Source of the DNA: Actinomycetes bacterium
GTDB lineage: Bacteria > Actinomycetota > Actinomycetes > S36-B12 > GCA-2699445
Direction: 5' to 3'
NCBI GenBank assembly: GCA_022600255.1
Contig: JAHZKU010000171.1
Location: forward strand, 1-20,086
Length of the DNA: 20,086 nt
The number at the start of each line of letters is the position of its first letter. Positions within the stretch are counted from its first letter, which is position 1. The translations under genes were made by a program, and so were the position numbers. This document shows positions 18,872-20,086 of this stretch, in pieces. Below the pieces are notes generated by a model. That model did no database searches and was not told the origin of the DNA. It was given only the letters and a program-made list of their open reading frames with translations.

Positions 18872-19885
18872 CTACTTCGAATCGCTGGGACCCGATTCAG
18901 ACTCAGTTGAGTCAGCTTTCACACCTGTGGCGTCCGATTTCGGATCGGTTCTCGCTGGATTATCCAGCGAATCTTCTCCGACCGGGACCGCCGCAACCTC
19001 AGCCTTCCGAGATAGAGCACCAGGTTGCAGATCTTCTGGAGCCTCTCGACCAGGACGCATTCGGGCGCTAATGATGATGTAGAGCACTGCACCCAGCCCG
19101 ACGATGATGCTGGTCCACACGTTAAGCCGCAGCCCAAGAATCTCGTTGGCGGTATCAATCCGCAGCGACTCGATCCAGACGCGACCTAGGCAATAGAGCG
19201 CGACATAGAGGGCGAAGAGTCGGCCGTGGCCGATCCGCATCCGCCGATCCACCAGCAGTAACACCGCGAACACGCCCAGGTTCCACAAAGCCTCGTAGAG
19301 GAAGGTGGGGTGGAATGTCGCGAATTCCTCGAAACCGGCCGGACGATTCGCCAAATCGATTTCGAGCCCCCAGGGCAGTTCGGTCGGCGAACCGAAAAGT
19401 TCCTGATTGAAGTAGTTGCCCAGGCGGCCGATGGCTTGCGCCAAGACGATACCGGGGGCGATCGCATCACCCAACGGAGGCAGCGGGATTCCCTTGCGAC
19501 GCACGGCAATCCAGGCGCCGATACCACCACCGAGTACAGCACCCCAGATACCCAACCCACCGTCCCAGATGCGAATGGCGCCGGATAGACCGGAGCCACC
19601 TTCGCTGAAGTACAACTGGTTGTCTGAAATGACGTGGTAGAGCCGACCACCGACGATCCCGAATGGCACGGCCCACAGGGCCACGTCGCCGATCGTGCCT
19701 GGCTGCCCCCCGCGGGCCACCCACCGTTTCTCGCCAAGCCAGACCGCCAAGACGATCCCGACCACGATGAAGATCGCGTAGGCCCGCACGGGGAGCGGTC
19801 CGATATCCCAGACTCCTTGCTCTGGACTCGGAATCGACGAAGGGAGCACTTGCGTCAGGAGCACACCACTAGCGGCTGCAAGCAT
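18872..19885 (-). CDS. lgt: Prolipoprotein diacylglyceryl transferase
   Basis: Integral membrane enzyme that attaches diacylglycerol from phosphatidylglycerol to the lipobox Cys of prelipoproteins. The 337-residue product has several membrane helices (first near 34-50), GGRLYHV (79-85), the Lgt signature IGRLGNYFNQELFG (152-165) and HPTFLYEALWN (192-202). Beyond the last helix is a hydrophilic tail of about 60 residues, rich in Asp, Glu, Ser and Pro, as often seen in actinobacterial Lgt. The ATG at 19885 overlaps the stop of the upstream gene as TAATG, so the two are probably coupled. Confidence 0.96.
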   Translation of the reverse strand: MLAAASGVLLTQVLPSSIPSPEQGVWDIGPLPVRAYAIFIVVGIVLAVWLGEKRWVARGGQPGTIGDVALWAVPFGIVGGRLYHVISDNQLYFSEGGSGLSGAIRIWDGGLGIWGAVLGGGIGAWIAVRRKGIPLPPLGDAIAPGIVLAQAIGRLGNYFNQELFGSPTELPWGLEIDLANRPAGFEEFATFHPTFLYEALWNLGVFAVLLLVDRRMRIGHGRLFALYVALYCLGRVWIESLRIDTANEILGLRLNVWTSIIVGLGAVLYIIISARMRPGREAPEDLQPGALSRKAEVAAVPVGEDSLDNPARTDPKSDATGVKADSTESESGPSDSK

Positions 19886-20086
19886 TAGTTGTCACCGCTG
19901 GCAGCCGCCTCGACCGCAGCGACGAGGGCCTCTGGACTTTGCCGAGCCTCACCTTCCAGCTGCTCGCCGTTGAGCACCACAGTTGGGGTGCTACTGACAT
20001 CGTTGTTTTGCATCTCTGCGGTACTGTTGCGAACCCATTGGATGTACTCAACGTCGGTGACGCAGCCTTCAAACGTACTGAGCGCA
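19885..20086 (-). CDS. DsbA/thioredoxin-like protein, C-terminal fragment
   Basis: Only the last 66 codons are in the window; the 5' end lies beyond base 20086. The visible part reads ALSTFEGCVTDVEYIQWV, then VSSTPTVVLNGEQL and an Ala/Glu-rich end. The Thr-Pro-Thr before a beta-strand and 'NGE' is the cis-proline region of DsbA-type thioredoxin-fold proteins, and a Cys in a 'GCV' helix is also common in them. Such a gene just before lgt is typical of actinobacteria, where the protein is likely exported or membrane-anchored. The CxxC motif is outside the window, so redox activity cannot be confirmed. Confidence 0.8.
   Translation of the reverse strand, partial: ALSTFEGCVTDVEYIQWVRNSTAEMQNNDVSSTPTVVLNGEQLEGEARQSPEALVAAVEAAASGDN

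Noticed and set aside
19869..20072. 67-codon minus-strand frame at the right edge
   Set aside because: Wrong frame. The neighbouring frame, open to the window edge and ending TAA at 19885, reads as the DsbA-like C-terminus.

Overview
This 20 kb window comes from the chromosome of a high-GC actinobacterium (Actinomycetota). The best single piece of evidence is bldD, whose product matches Streptomyces BldD almost position for position, including its cyclic-di-GMP motif. The divergent bldD / pyrR-pyrB-pyrC-(PH-like membrane protein)-carA-carB-pyrD-pyrF order is also typical of actinobacteria. Genes are packed very tightly, with ATGA and TGATG overlaps nearly everywhere. I see no mobile elements, CRISPR arrays, tRNAs or rRNAs. 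I cannot name a genus.

Layout, all on the minus strand except bldD. (1) 43-10302: a complete UMP biosynthesis operon, read right to left as pyrR, pyrB, pyrC, a small PH-like membrane protein, carA, carB, pyrK, pyrD, pyrF. CarAB makes carbamoyl phosphate, PyrB and PyrC make dihydroorotate, PyrD/PyrK oxidise it to orotate, and PyrF makes UMP. No orotate phosphoribosyltransferase (pyrE) is present in the window. A PyrR-type RNA hairpin lies just before the pyrR ribosome binding site. (2) 10303-10616: a 314-bp divergent control region holding that hairpin, a near-consensus BldD box and a 20-bp palindrome beside the likely bldD start of transcription. (3) 10617-11108: bldD, plus strand, ending 2 bp from the convergent pyk. 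(4) 11111-18560: gltB, gltD and pyk (glutamate synthase and pyruvate kinase), after a 311-bp leader rich in inverted repeats. (5) 18872-20086: lgt, translationally coupled to the 3' end of a DsbA/thioredoxin-like gene that runs off the window.

The points most worth a second look are: (a) pyrB is interrupted by an in-frame TGA exactly where relatives have a conserved Arg in 'NGVxVRMAVL', and the missing C-terminal 20 codons follow intact in the same frame and overlap the pyrC start; (b) the class-1B-like dihydroorotate dehydrogenase has Ser in place of the expected catalytic Cys, plus other pocket substitutions, and its PyrK partner has lost the usual flavin and pyridine-nucleotide motifs while keeping the iron-sulfur cysteines; (c) the cis-regulatory cluster between bldD and the pyr operon. 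I found no clearly new multi-gene system; the window is core metabolism with these local oddities.
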